From contig JAAVTG010000359.1 in NCBI GenBank assembly GCA_011947345.1, positions 1 to 64,000 on the forward strand: a stretch of DNA of 64,000 nucleotides, in the 5' to 3' direction. The DNA comes from Phytophthora quininea (lineage: Eukaryota; Oomycota; Peronosporomycetes; Peronosporales; Peronosporaceae). Under the pieces are notes generated by a model, which saw only the letters and a list, made by a program, of their open reading frames with translations, searched no databases and was not told where the DNA came from. The position numbers and the translations under genes are program-made. Of the stretch, positions 63,868 through 64,000 are shown piece after piece. The stretch's first letter is position 1; each line of letters opens with the position of its first letter.

Positions 63868-64000
63868 TAGCCTGCGTTGATGCAATATAGGTAGCTTTGT
63901 GTTTTGGAAATACACGCCCAGCAACTAGACGGGTGGGGAGGAGTGTTCGATTATCCTGAGGAAAGCAAGTTCGCTATGACTCCAGTTTCGACTGGAAGAC

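Noticed and set aside
1..64000. CRISPR array, bacterial operon or ribosome binding sites
   Set aside because: No regularly spaced repeats were seen; introns, presequences and gene content are eukaryotic.

Overview
This window reads as nuclear DNA of an oomycete close to Phytophthora, or a near relative. It is about 64 kb, moderately GC-rich and gene-dense. The reasons are roughly thirty short GT-AG introns of 52-118 bp, a GPCR-phosphatidylinositol-phosphate-kinase fusion, a PL3 pectate lyase, a GH17 glucanase carrying a ricin-type lectin domain, secreted T2 RNases and a FYVE-GAF protein. The species cannot be fixed from the sequence alone.

Layout. 1-7.3 kb holds the 3' end of an ELO fatty-acid elongase and a membrane-anchored bacterial/archaeal-type (WtpA/ModA-like) solute-binding protein. 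The 3' half of that gene, plus a divergent unknown gene, lies in a 2.5-kb near-identical inverted duplication (arms about 1557-4094 and 4366-6945), followed by another fragment of the binding-protein gene. 7.3-10.6 kb is repeat-rich and contains a hAT transposase. 10.6-17 kb is an accessory stretch (pectate lyase, S41-like protease with a doubtful active site, GH17-lectin) interrupted by a housekeeping CARM1-type methyltransferase. 17-41 kb is mainly housekeeping: PLAA/Doa1, an unknown acidic protein, a nicolin-1-like protein, a head-to-head pair of large multidomain genes (EF-hand/IQ/RCC1 and LRR/ubiquitin-like), FYVE-GAF, an eight-repeat helicase-associated-domain protein, methylmalonate-semialdehyde dehydrogenase and Gle1. 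41-56 kb continues with RPS27, an importin-alpha relative with a zinc-binding tail, an RFWD3-like E3 ligase, two unknown proteins, a second RCC1 protein and the GPCR-PIPK. 56-60 kb has a SURP splicing-type protein and a head-to-head pair of RNase T2 genes, one eroded. 60-64 kb holds COX15, deoxyribose-phosphate aldolase and a riboflavin synthase with a C-terminal membrane helix.

Reading frames. Many clearly conserved genes are broken by one-base frame shifts. Nearly all the shifts I could place, on both strands, are losses of one base, often in a homopolymer (for example T5 read as T4 in the GAF domain). I therefore treat most of them as base-calling/assembly errors and annotate the genes as single loci, stating where each shift lies. 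True decay is likelier for the binding-protein fragments, the second RNase T2 copy and the ricin remnant.

Functional threads. Secreted plant-cell-wall or apoplast enzymes (pectate lyase, GH17, T2 RNases) sit next to repeats and duplications. Housekeeping genes form compact blocks with less than 100 bp between several divergent pairs, which suggests shared promoters.
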